Positions 17,404-25,428 of a DNA stretch of 64,000 bases are shown here, piece after piece; the stretch's first letter is position 1, and each line of letters starts with the position of its first letter. The DNA is from Alphaproteobacteria bacterium. Its GTDB lineage: Bacteria; Pseudomonadota; Alphaproteobacteria; Sphingomonadales; Emcibacteraceae. Below the pieces are notes generated by a model. That model did not search any database and was not told where the DNA came from. It was given only the letters and a program-made list of their open reading frames with translations. The stretch is taken from the NCBI GenBank assembly GCA_030428615.1, contig JAUIDN010000003.1, forward strand, positions 62,001 through 126,000, given 5' to 3'. The position numbers and the translations under genes are program-made.

Positions 17404-17591
17404 CGCAGGGCGAGTCCGTGTAAAATCTGGCATCCTCTATACTTGACACTACTTAAGCATCAAGAATGAATATTCCCGACTAATTACGTTTGCTTGTTTG
17501 TCTAAATGTATTGCCTAAGCCAACTCGACTACGCCCCATTTTTTTACCTTTCAACATCATAGTAAATTATATTCAAGTTAAGGAACCACAA

Positions 17592-19760
17592 ATGATTTAT
17601 CCTAAGAACACATTCGTCAAAACTTTGATTTCAGGTTTTGCAGCAACAACATTATTATCTACTCCAGCCATAGCACAAAATGCTTTGGACAGTAATTCTG
17701 CAACTGTCACATATGATGAAAATTATTTCATTCAATACAAACCAGTTACCCTTCGCGATATGCTCCGCAGTGTACCTGGCACTGCAGCTCTTTTAGCAAC
17801 AGCGGACGGAACAGCTGCATTTAACGGAAACCGTGGTTTTGGTTCAGCTGGTGATCAAATTCTAATCGATGGAAATAGAATTGCAGGCAAAGCCAACTCG
17901 TTAGGTCTTCAATTGGATAGGATTCAAGCTTCATCGGTAAGTCATATTGAACTAATCCGTGGAACAAAAGCTGGTCTTGATGTTCAAAGTGAAGGTTTAA
18001 TAATTAACGTAATAATGAAAGAGAACGCTTCCAAATCAAATACCGTATTTACTGGTGGTGGGCAAATCTCTGAAGGAGGCGGAATAAATAGACTTGGAAA
18101 AGTCACTCATACTGGCGAAAAAAACAAATTTAAGTACTTGTTCAGTGTTGATTATACGCAAAAAGAAACCCGCAAAAATTTCAATGATTCCTTCTTCGAT
18201 TCAACGAATTTACAATTTGAGGATAACTCTTTAACCAACATCACCGATAGCAGCAAAATATTTCTTAATAGTAACATCGAATATAACGCTAAAAGTGGCG
18301 ACATTATCCGCTTAAACGGCCAGTTTGAATATGACGATCAAGATATGATCGAAACAGATAACCAAATCCTTCTGCTTTCAAATGAAACCAACACAGTTAT
18401 CAGAACTCAAGATCATGATCCTATTCATTGGGAGGTTGGTGGCGATTATCAACATCAATTTGAAAATCTTGGATTATCAAAAACACTCTTTGTAATCAAC
18501 AAAGGAAGCCATGATTTTAATAATGAATTTATGGGGGCATTAAATAACGCTGAATTATTAAGAACCAGCGGCAATTTATACAAAATTAGGCATGGTGAAA
18601 AAATTCTTAGGTCTACACTGACCAATACATTTGGCGAAAATCACACAGCCGAAGTCGGTGGTGAAGTCGCAATCAATGATTTTAATACGGCTAACACAAG
18701 CACAAGAGCTGATGGAACTATCAATTTATCTAACTTAAGCGACAACGATGTCCAGGAAGTACGCTATGAAGCGTTTATGAGCCATAACTACGCCTTCTCA
18801 TCTGACATCTCATTGCAGAGCTCATTGAATGCAGAATGGTCAAAAATCACCCAAACAAATAATCTAGTTACCGTAAATCAGGATTTCAGCAGGAATTTCT
18901 TTTATCTGAAGCCGAGAATGAACCTACGTTACGATTTAAATGAGAGAAACCAACTTCGAATAACGGTTGAACGTAAAATAAGCCAACTAAATTTTGGTGA
19001 CTTTGGCAACAGTTTTGATGCGGAAGATAACGAAGTTGATGCGGGCAACGCAGAACTGAGGCCGGAAGATCGTTGGGAATTTTCGCTTGCCTATGAAAAT
19101 CGATTTGCCGATGATCAAGGTTCGTTTTCTATAAAAGCATTTTACAATAATATAAGAGATCATGTTGCGAAGGTTGCCAAACCGGACCCAATTTTAAATC
19201 CTACTAACAATCCGCAGCTTGCCACATTATCTTTACCTGGCAATATTGGTACTGCAAAAGAATATGGATTTGAAGCAAATGGAAATCTTCGCCTTAAAAT
19301 CATAAATCTTCCTAACGCCATTATCACCGCCAAATACATCCTTAGAGAAACCGATACCCTAGATCCGTTCTTGGGCACTAACCGACCTATTATCTATAAA
19401 CAAAAGCATGAATGGTTAATTAACTTCCAACATGACCTCACCGAGATAGGAACATCATATGGCTTTAACATCACAAATAAAGCACCAACAGGTTTAAGTG
19501 GTGGAACTATCGGTTTTAGAACTGATGTTACAGAGCAATGGGAAAACACAATAAATCCTAAAGCTTCATTTTACGTTGAACAAAAAATACTTGGAAAAAT
19601 GAAACTCCGTTTTGACGTAGAAAATATATTTGAAGCAAAAACAGCATATCAAAAAACAAAATTTGCAGGAAACATATCGCTGAAAAACGTTCTATTCAAT
19701 GAGTATAGAGCTGCAGCTGAGCAACGCGTTTACAAGCTAACGATGCAGAGATCTTTCTAA
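17592..19760 (+). CDS. TonB-dependent outer-membrane receptor
   Basis: A 722-residue receptor. The start chosen is MIYPKNTF at 17592, which is followed by a good signal peptide (ending AIAQ near residue 37) and preceded by AAGGAAC. A longer frame from 17490 is unlikely. The plug domain (about 50-170) has LRDMLRSVPGTAAL and an IDGNRIAG segment, then a 22-strand-type barrel ending in MQRSF with terminal Phe. The ligand is unknown. The receptor is followed by a flavin oxidase and lies in a metal-stress island, so a copper or metallophore ligand is possible but not shown. Confidence 0.82.
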   Translation: MIYPKNTFVKTLISGFAATTLLSTPAIAQNALDSNSATVTYDENYFIQYKPVTLRDMLRSVPGTAALLATADGTAAFNGNRGFGSAGDQILIDGNRIAGKANSLGLQLDRIQASSVSHIELIRGTKAGLDVQSEGLIINVIMKENASKSNTVFTGGGQISEGGGINRLGKVTHTGEKNKFKYLFSVDYTQKETRKNFNDSFFDSTNLQFEDNSLTNITDSSKIFLNSNIEYNAKSGDIIRLNGQFEYDDQDMIETDNQILLLSNETNTVIRTQDHDPIHWEVGGDYQHQFENLGLSKTLFVINKGSHDFNNEFMGALNNAELLRTSGNLYKIRHGEKILRSTLTNTFGENHTAEVGGEVAINDFNTANTSTRADGTINLSNLSDNDVQEVRYEAFMSHNYAFSSDISLQSSLNAEWSKITQTNNLVTVNQDFSRNFFYLKPRMNLRYDLNERNQLRITVERKISQLNFGDFGNSFDAEDNEVDAGNAELRPEDRWEFSLAYENRFADDQGSFSIKAFYNNIRDHVAKVAKPDPILNPTNNPQLATLSLPGNIGTAKEYGFEANGNLRLKIINLPNAIITAKYILRETDTLDPFLGTNRPIIYKQKHEWLINFQHDLTEIGTSYGFNITNKAPTGLSGGTIGFRTDVTEQWENTINPKASFYVEQKILGKMKLRFDVENIFEAKTAYQKTKFAGNISLKNVLFNEYRAAAEQRVYKLTMQRSF

Positions 19761-19841
19761 ATTTTTCAATTGCTTATAGCACTTTCTTGACAAATTAAAT
19801 TCATGTAATTCAACAGAATATAAAATAAAATGGAACTAAAA

Positions 19842-21446
19842 ATGACACATCAAATTTCTAATACAATTTCTAAACGACATTTCTTACAATCTATTGGAAT
19901 GATTGGAGGATCTACAGCTGTTTATGCTGCAATGCACGGGCTCGGAATGGCTCATGCCTCTTCCATGACTTCTCCACCGAAGGTAAATAACGATGGTGAA
20001 GGTAAAAGCGTTATCATACTCGGCGGCGGCATAGCGGGCATGGTTTCTGCGCTTGAATTAAGCAAAAAGGGTTATAAATGTGAAATCTTAGAAGCACGCG
20101 CCTTTTCTGGTGGTCGCTGCCAGACCGCAAGAAACGGAACAATTATTGAAGAAACCGCTGGTGAAACACAAGTGTGTAGATTTGATAATAAACAGTATTT
20201 AAATATCGGTCCGTGGCGCATTCCCGCTGAACATAAAGCTACTTTGCATTATTGCAATACTTTGGGAGTTAAGCTTGAACCTTTCATCAACAAATCTCCT
20301 CAAGCCTATTACTACTCTGATAAAATTGATGGCCCGCTAAACGGCAAACCTATTCGACAAATTGAAGCTGAAATCGACCGAGCCGGAAATATTGCAGAAC
20401 TACTGGCAAAAAGTACGCTCGCTGGAAAATTAGATGAGAACTTCAATATTGACGATCAGGAAAGGTTGATCGAACATTTACGTGGAACCGGACTTCTTGA
20501 TTCAAAAGAATTGAACTACAGGGCAAATAGGGCTCGCGGTTTTGAAGAATACCCTGGTAATGGTGTCGATATGGGGAAACTTTCAGAACCATATGATTTC
20601 AAGGAATTACTTAAGCTAAAAGTGGGAACAATGTACGATCTAGCAGATCACCCACCTGTCATGTTTCAACCAGTTGGAGGAATGGATCAGATTGCCATAG
20701 CGATGCAAAATAATCTCCCCCACGACACGATAAAACACAACGCCGAAGTAATCAAAATCATCCAAAATGAAGATGATGTCGAAATCACTTACATAGATAC
20801 AAAATCAAAGGCGGAAAAAGCCGCACGTGCTGATTACTGTATTTCGACCATTCCGATACCTATCGTGACTAGAACTGAAAATAATTTCAATCCAGAATTA
20901 TTGGATGCTCTTAAAACCGCTGGCAGTGGGCCCGGGTTAAAACTGGGTTTGCAAATGACTAGCCGCTTTTGGGAGAAAGAAGAAATGATTTATGGCGGCA
21001 TGTCCTATAGTGACAATAAAGATACTATGATGACGGCCTATCCATCTTCAGACCTACATGGTAATTCTGGCGGCATCATCCTTGGTATTTACGCTACATT
21101 TGGTGACGCTGTAAGAGTAAGCAATAAGTCAATTGATGAGCGCAATGAAATCGCGCTTACAATCGGCGAGAAGCTGCATCCTGAAAAATTTCGAAAATAT
21201 TATTCAGGAAAAGCAATATCGAAAGCTTGGCATAAAGATAAATATGCCTTAGGTGCTGGAAGCGGTTGGATCTCACCAAGAAGTATGACTAAGAATTTAC
21301 CTCCGATTTTGAAGGGCGATAAGCGCGTCTTGTTTGCTGGAGATTCCTACTCGTTTTTTAATAACGCGTGGATGACAGGCGCAATTGAAAGTGCATGGCA
21401 TACAATTGTTGAATTGGATAAAAGAGTTGTATCTGTAGGGGATTGA
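19842..21446 (+). CDS. Secreted flavin-dependent amine oxidase-like protein
   Basis: About 534 residues starting at 19842 (GGAAC upstream; the ATG at 19830 has no ribosome site). The N-terminus looks Tat-like (ISKRHFLQSIG, with Lys-Arg in place of Arg-Arg) and ends near AHASS. The FAD-binding Rossmann motif VIILGGGIAGMVSALEL and the GGRCQT loop mark the flavin amine oxidase/protoporphyrinogen oxidase family. The C-terminal FAGDSYSFFNNAWMTGAIESA is the second FAD-contact motif. Substrate unknown. The pairing with a TonB receptor 80 bp upstream suggests periplasmic processing of an imported compound. Confidence 0.8.
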   Translation: MTHQISNTISKRHFLQSIGMIGGSTAVYAAMHGLGMAHASSMTSPPKVNNDGEGKSVIILGGGIAGMVSALELSKKGYKCEILEARAFSGGRCQTARNGTIIEETAGETQVCRFDNKQYLNIGPWRIPAEHKATLHYCNTLGVKLEPFINKSPQAYYYSDKIDGPLNGKPIRQIEAEIDRAGNIAELLAKSTLAGKLDENFNIDDQERLIEHLRGTGLLDSKELNYRANRARGFEEYPGNGVDMGKLSEPYDFKELLKLKVGTMYDLADHPPVMFQPVGGMDQIAIAMQNNLPHDTIKHNAEVIKIIQNEDDVEITYIDTKSKAEKAARADYCISTIPIPIVTRTENNFNPELLDALKTAGSGPGLKLGLQMTSRFWEKEEMIYGGMSYSDNKDTMMTAYPSSDLHGNSGGIILGIYATFGDAVRVSNKSIDERNEIALTIGEKLHPEKFRKYYSGKAISKAWHKDKYALGAGSGWISPRSMTKNLPPILKGDKRVLFAGDSYSFFNNAWMTGAIESAWHTIVELDKRVVSVGD

Positions 21447-21506
21447 AGATCAATCAAAAAATCATTTACTCTCAATAAAGGCTTGAACTAAATCTTTAAA
21501 CTTATT

Positions 21507-21535
21507 TGAGGGAAACACTCGCTTCAAACGTACAA
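21507..21535 (+). promoter_or_regulatory. ECF-sigma-type promoter motif (site 8), small RNA
   Basis: The plus strand reads TGAGGGA, 14 bases, ACGTACAA. No protein gene follows on this strand. Two hairpins begin 10 bp later, so it points to a short structured transcript. Confidence 0.58.
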
Positions 21536-21538
21536 TTA

Positions 21539-21620
21539 TAACTAATCGGTCAATTTTCCCATAATATCCTCTTGACCGATTAATTTGAGAAACCAGCCAC
21601 CCCAGCTGGTTTCTCTTCAT
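21539..21620 (+). ncRNA. Candidate ECF-controlled small RNA 2
   Basis: About 80 nt. A first hairpin has perfect 11-bp arms TAATCGGTCAA (21543-21553) and TTGACCGATTA (21572-21582), with an 18-base loop holding CCC and ATCCTC. A second hairpin has arms GAGAAACCAGC (21587-21597) and GCTGGTTTCTC (21605-21615) and acts as terminator, though its T tail is weak. The loop's TATCCTC followed directly by a TTG-starting arm is shared with candidate RNA 1 at 3243. Such pyrimidine loops can pair with ribosome-binding sites. Ends and role are inferred. Confidence 0.5.
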
Positions 21621-21668
21621 ATAAAGAAGCATCAAATACTATCTCCATGTGAAGTAATACAAGTTAAG

Positions 21669-23273
21669 TTATTGTTCTCTTCCACCATCCTTGTTCTTGC
21701 CCTTCGGAATGGATTTATCGAGACCTAGATTGTCACCTTTTCCTTCTTTTGGCCGTTTTTTGCCTGCTACCTCTGAGAAGTTTCCATAAAGTTGAATTTC
21801 CTTTTTCTGATATTTTTCAGCTGTTTGCTTTTGACGAAACTCTTTTGCATGTTGGGTGGTATGGCGCTGTTTCGCTCGTAAAACCATAGTTGGCCTGCCT
21901 CTGGGAGTTAATGTAAGATGTATGCCCGGCATATGCTCACTGCCAGAACGAATGCGGTTTGCTTGTTCCAATTCAAACGCTTTGGTAAGCGATCTCAATT
22001 CATGTTGCTCTTTAGCTTGCAGAGAACGTTTTTCACGTTGAAGTTCGTAGCCCTTGACCTCTTGAATACGCTTCAGCGATAAACGCTGATGCGATTGCTC
22101 TGTCAAAAGGGCTTTTCTGCCTTCGACATAAGCGTCGTGACGCTTCTTATCCTGATATTGGTGCACTTTCTTACGAACAAGATCAACACCGCTCACACGC
22201 CCTAAAAAAGCAGGTAAGCCAGTCGGCTTCACTTCCTCGCGTTTATTTCTTATTATATTTTTCTCATTTAGATAATCGCACCGTTGTTGCTTTCGTTTGG
22301 ATAGCTGAACATCTTCCAACACGCCACGTTCTGATTGGTTTTTCTTTTGAGTGGTTATTATTTTATCACCAAGCTCTTTTCTTCTGTCGGCTTGTGTTCT
22401 TTTAAGCAGCTCCATTCTATCTGCGCGAGATTCTTTTAATTCATAATCTTTAAGTGTATCTAATAGTTCCTTTGCAGCTACGGCAGCCTCTTCCACTTCC
22501 GGCAATTCTCTATCTTCACCCAAAAATTCTCTGATTTGTTTTGTGCGCACAGCGCTGTCGGAAATAAGCTTTGGCAAAGAATTCGTTTTACCAAACATAT
22601 CTACCAAGACATATGGACGCCTACCGTTACAAAGAATGTAACCATGATGCTGCAGTGAATTAATAAAGCTCTCGGGGTTATCTCTACGCTCCCAAAGGTC
22701 AGAAATGATTTCCATTCTTTGTTCTTTGCTGATGCCGGTTTTTTCCTGCTGAAATTTCTCCTGAAGAGTGAAGCTTTTATCTTTCTCCTGCGAGCGATCA
22801 AAATCTTTGTAATAACCATCGGGTAATGCAATGCCGTGGTCACGAGCAAACTCTCTGACCACCATCATACTTTTCAGGCGGTCAAAAGGAATTTCAATGG
22901 CTTTTTCATTAATGGTGTCGATGCGTGAAGTAAGAATGTGATAGTGCTGCCGGTCATTCTTTACATGCTCAACGACAATGCGCGGCTGTCCCACCGTACC
23001 AAATGCCACATCAAGTCTGTCTGCAAGTTCGGTAATTTGCTCCAGCGATAACGGATCTTGGCGGTGATCCGGGTTGATAGAGGTGCTTACAAAGCCGTTT
23101 TTAGCATTGGTCAATAATTCGCGGTGCATTTTTATTTCGGCTAAGGCTCCAAAAACATCTTCGGCAACTGTTCCTTCTACGGAAATTACGCGAACAATCT
23201 CGTTGTCTTTCTCGTTCATAACGTGGGCTGCCATGTCATTTTCGTTGCCCCGCTGGGAAACAAAAAGGATCAT
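21669..23273 (-). CDS. Relaxase (MobA/VirD2-like mobilization protein)
   Basis: 534 residues from MILFVSQRGNEND at 23273; a frame from 23333 would add 20 residues inside mobC. The ATG overlaps the mobC stop by 4 bp, which fixes the start. The relaxase core includes the metal-site HYHILTSRID near residue 130 and an upstream strand region. The last 300 residues are highly charged and helical, ending in Lys/Gly-rich sequence. It nicks oriT and stays bound to the transferred strand. The catalytic Tyr cannot be assigned with certainty. Confidence 0.83.
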   Translation of the reverse strand: MILFVSQRGNENDMAAHVMNEKDNEIVRVISVEGTVAEDVFGALAEIKMHRELLTNAKNGFVSTSINPDHRQDPLSLEQITELADRLDVAFGTVGQPRIVVEHVKNDRQHYHILTSRIDTINEKAIEIPFDRLKSMMVVREFARDHGIALPDGYYKDFDRSQEKDKSFTLQEKFQQEKTGISKEQRMEIISDLWERRDNPESFINSLQHHGYILCNGRRPYVLVDMFGKTNSLPKLISDSAVRTKQIREFLGEDRELPEVEEAAVAAKELLDTLKDYELKESRADRMELLKRTQADRRKELGDKIITTQKKNQSERGVLEDVQLSKRKQQRCDYLNEKNIIRNKREEVKPTGLPAFLGRVSGVDLVRKKVHQYQDKKRHDAYVEGRKALLTEQSHQRLSLKRIQEVKGYELQREKRSLQAKEQHELRSLTKAFELEQANRIRSGSEHMPGIHLTLTPRGRPTMVLRAKQRHTTQHAKEFRQKQTAEKYQKKEIQLYGNFSEVAGKKRPKEGKGDNLGLDKSIPKGKNKDGGREQ

Positions 23274-23614
23274 GGCTTTCTCCCTGAAACGGAGAAAATA
23301 AAATTGCGCATCAAAATTAGTTCTTCGTGGCACTTTTTGACGATTAATATTGAATCTTTGAAATTATCGTCAGTATGCTCGATTAACGTTTTTTTGATGC
23401 CTGCGAGTTCAACGAGCACTTTGCAAAGCTGTTTTTCTTCAAGGGCTGATCTTCGGACCTGCCGAGGCGAAGGCTTGCCGTCACATAGCATCGTTAAATA
23501 CCCGTTCATGCTCATATTGGCGCGCTTCGCGTCGGCAATGAGCGTTGCCCGTAGCTCCTTATGGGGCCGAAACGGTATTGGATGCTCGCGCTGTCGTTTT
23601 CGTTTATCGCTCAT
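23270..23614 (-). CDS. mobC: MobC-like relaxosome accessory protein
   Basis: A 114-residue basic protein with an Arg/Lys-rich start (MSDKRKRQRE), a ribbon-helix-helix-like segment (IPFRPHKELRATLIADAKRANMSMNGYLTML) and a helical tail. This is the usual MobC design and position, directly upstream of and overlapping the relaxase gene. It helps open oriT. Confidence 0.78.
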   Translation of the reverse strand: MSDKRKRQREHPIPFRPHKELRATLIADAKRANMSMNGYLTMLCDGKPSPRQVRRSALEEKQLCKVLVELAGIKKTLIEHTDDNFKDSILIVKKCHEELILMRNFIFSVSGRKP

Positions 23615-23791
23615 AGTTCAAAAATAAAACGAAAGTCCGCCGCCTTTCCTCGCACCATGAAGAAAAAGCTATGATGGGAGTCCAGAGGGAGAGCCATAGT
23701 CTCCTTTTGGTCGTTGATCCATATTTTGAGAAAGATGGTTGTAGGGTTGTAAGGGGACAACAACATGTCCCATTGCTCCAGAGGGGTCTGC

Positions 23792-23846
23792 GGGAGACTG
23801 AAAGTCTCCCCAGCAAGGTAGGTGGGGTATTACCCCACACACCTTG
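23792..23846. other. Candidate oriT inverted repeats
   Basis: The gap 23615-24057 next to mobC has no gene. It holds a perfect hairpin GGGAGACT-GAA-AGTCTCCC (23792-23810). A nearly perfect 16-base inverted repeat follows at once: CAAGGTAGGTGGGGTA (23814-23829) with TACCCCACACACCTTG (23831-23846), 14 of 16 pairing. Inverted repeats beside divergent mob genes are typical of oriT. The nic site cannot be named. Confidence 0.5.
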
Positions 23847-24057
23847 TATAAAACCTGAACCTGCCTTTACCATAAGACTAGTGTATCCAAGTTAAAATGA
23901 AGATTATATTAAGTTCTTAAATCTGTCCAATGATAGTTCCAGAGCGGCTTGTAGCCATTCGGATTAAAAGAGGTTAGCGCGAGGAAAAAGGTATCACACT
24001 CGTGGAATACTCCAAAAATAACGTAAATAAAATGTCGATATTGGAGTGTACACTACA

Positions 24058-24714
24058 ATGCCAAATCCTAGCTATAACGCCATTGAACCTCATGTTAATG
24101 AAACAACTCAATTCTTCAAGAAAGCCTATAATAATTTCAATAAACAGCTTCATAACGGCGAATTGCCGGGATGCCATTTTGCATTTCAACCTCTGGTGAA
24201 ATCTCTCAGTAAGTTCAAGCCGAGTGGCACTCGTGATATTGAGGACCACCAGCATGACACTATCATCATTAATTCGGCGATGATGTTAAGCGCTGACGAC
24301 ATCAAAGTCCTTGCCGCGCTCGATGATGCGATGATTTCTCAATCGCAGCATCATTTTGGAAAACCAGGACGCAATGAATACAGGAATAAGGAACGTGCAA
24401 GTCTAGCTAAGAATATTGGCCTTTACCCCTCATCAACGAGCGCCGAAGGTGGCCGCGAAATTGGTCATTATATTGGCTTTTATATTATCGAGGACAGCCC
24501 CTTCCATGAAGCGGCAAAGGACTTTTTATCCTATGGCTATAAGGTTAAATGGGAAGAGGTCAAAAATCCCTCCTCAAACCCTGATACCAAAAGCGGGAAA
24601 ACTTTCAAATATATATGCCCGCATCCTGAATGCGGGCAAAGTTTTCGCGGAAATTCTCAAGCGCAATTCAAATGCGTCTTTCACGATTTAATAGCTATCC
24701 AAGACAGAAAATAA
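24058..24714 (+). CDS. SprT-like plasmid protein with lost HExxH active site and a zinc ribbon
   Basis: 218 residues; the ATG at 24058 is chosen over GTG at 24046 because GGAG lies 11 bases upstream. The second half matches my memory of plasmid SprT-like proteins: QHHFGKPGRNEYRNKE, then IGLYPSSTSAEGGREIGHYI and FYIIEDSPF, and a C-terminal ribbon CPHPECGQSF...KCVFH. Where active relatives have HExxH just before QHHFG, this protein reads DDAMISQ, so the catalytic His and Glu are gone. It is probably a non-catalytic nucleic-acid or chromatin-protein binder. Confidence 0.65.
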   Translation: MPNPSYNAIEPHVNETTQFFKKAYNNFNKQLHNGELPGCHFAFQPLVKSLSKFKPSGTRDIEDHQHDTIIINSAMMLSADDIKVLAALDDAMISQSQHHFGKPGRNEYRNKERASLAKNIGLYPSSTSAEGGREIGHYIGFYIIEDSPFHEAAKDFLSYGYKVKWEEVKNPSSNPDTKSGKTFKYICPHPECGQSFRGNSQAQFKCVFHDLIAIQDRK

Positions 24715-24746
24715 AAAAAACCCGATCTTGTATGATCGGGTTTTTT
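24713..24746. terminator. Bidirectional terminator
   Basis: AACCCGATC and GATCGGGTT arms with loop TTGTAT, A-run before and T-run after. It separates the convergent genes at 24058 and 24761. Confidence 0.85.
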
Positions 24747-24760
24747 GATGTTGAGCTATC

Positions 24761-24997
24761 TTAGGCTTCTGATGGAAGACCTTCCTGAATAGCTTCTTCT
24801 TTGGCTGTTGGGTAGATGTAAAGGTCATCTTCGATGATTTGTTTGCCAACGAGGCGAAGGCAAATTCCACCGTCTTCGCGTTGCCATCCAGCTCCTATTC
24901 TGACCAAGCGGCTTTTATGGCCAAATACTTGAGGTGTTTTTACAACAAAGTCAGGTTTTTTACTATCTTCATTTTGGTTTGTATTTATGTCAGTCAT
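24761..24997 (-). CDS. Small conserved-looking protein, probable leading-region gene
   Basis: A 78-residue acidic/neutral protein with a central beta-rich segment (SRLVRIGAGWQREDGGICLRL, then DDLYIYP). I do not recognise a family. Its interest lies upstream: a long imperfect hairpin (25015-25168), whose gene-proximal part resembles the one before ardA at 38379. That suggests expression from single-stranded DNA soon after transfer, and so an anti-defence or establishment role. Confidence 0.6.
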   Translation of the reverse strand: MTDINTNQNEDSKKPDFVVKTPQVFGHKSRLVRIGAGWQREDGGICLRLVGKQIIEDDLYIYPTAKEEAIQEGLPSEA

Positions 24998-25014
24998 AAG
25001 ACTTCTCCTAGTTT

Positions 25015-25168
25015 CTAAGGCTTACTTGATTGCAAGCCGATAACCTGCAAAGCGCTCTTTTAAAATTTGATGTCAAAGACCACACGTTTATGCGGGCCAG
25101 TCTATTGACTTCAAATTTTATAGAGCGATAAGGGGATCGGTTTGGCTTGCAGTTAATGAAGGGCTTAG
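25015..25168 (-). promoter_or_regulatory. Long imperfect hairpin, candidate single-stranded-DNA promoter
   Basis: The gap 24998-25428 has no gene. Here arms of about 66 bases (25015-25080 and 25100-25168) pair imperfectly around a 19-base loop. Paired blocks include CTAAGGC/GGGCTTAG, TTGCAAGCC/GGCTTGCAG, GCGCTCT/AGAGCG and AAAATTTGA/TCAAATTTT. On the minus strand the loop-proximal arm contains TTGACA. The layout resembles Frpo of F and the ssi sites before ardA on ColIb-P9. A 65-codon frame across it is a by-product. Confidence 0.5.
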
Positions 25169-25279
25169 TGTCTTTAGGAGACGTTAAACTGATACTCAAA
25201 TTCATCTAAATGTTGTTAGTCGTAAGAAGACCATATTGTGTCAACATCAGTTTATTTTGGAGTTTATGAAACCAGTTAA

Positions 25280-25365
25280 TTGAAAGGCAGTGCTGCCGTA
25301 TGAAAGGGTGTGAATTCGCCAAGCGGTAAAAAAAGAACTGCTTCCCATACGAGGAATGCTATCAA
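25280..25365. repeat. Imperfect inverted repeat upstream of the coupling-protein gene
   Basis: A left arm around GCCGTATGAAAGG (25295-25307) and a right arm around CTTCCCATACGAGG (25341-25354) pair with mismatches, with flanking TTGA/TCAA. It lies 65 bp before the traG-like start and may be regulatory or part of a second structured leader. Confidence 0.35.
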
Positions 25366-25428
25366 AGTTTTTTCCTATGATTTCTTTGCTTATCAATAAA
25401 AAGCATAAATCATTTAGGAGCTTATTTT

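Noticed and set aside
17404-17591. ECF-type motif before the TonB receptor
   Set aside because: A GCAGGGCG sequence is present but no NCGTA at the right spacing, so the receptor was not included in the regulon.
25008-25205. 65-codon frame on the minus strand upstream of the 24761 gene
   Set aside because: It lies across the long imperfect hairpin, has no ribosome site worth noting and its composition follows the repeat arms.
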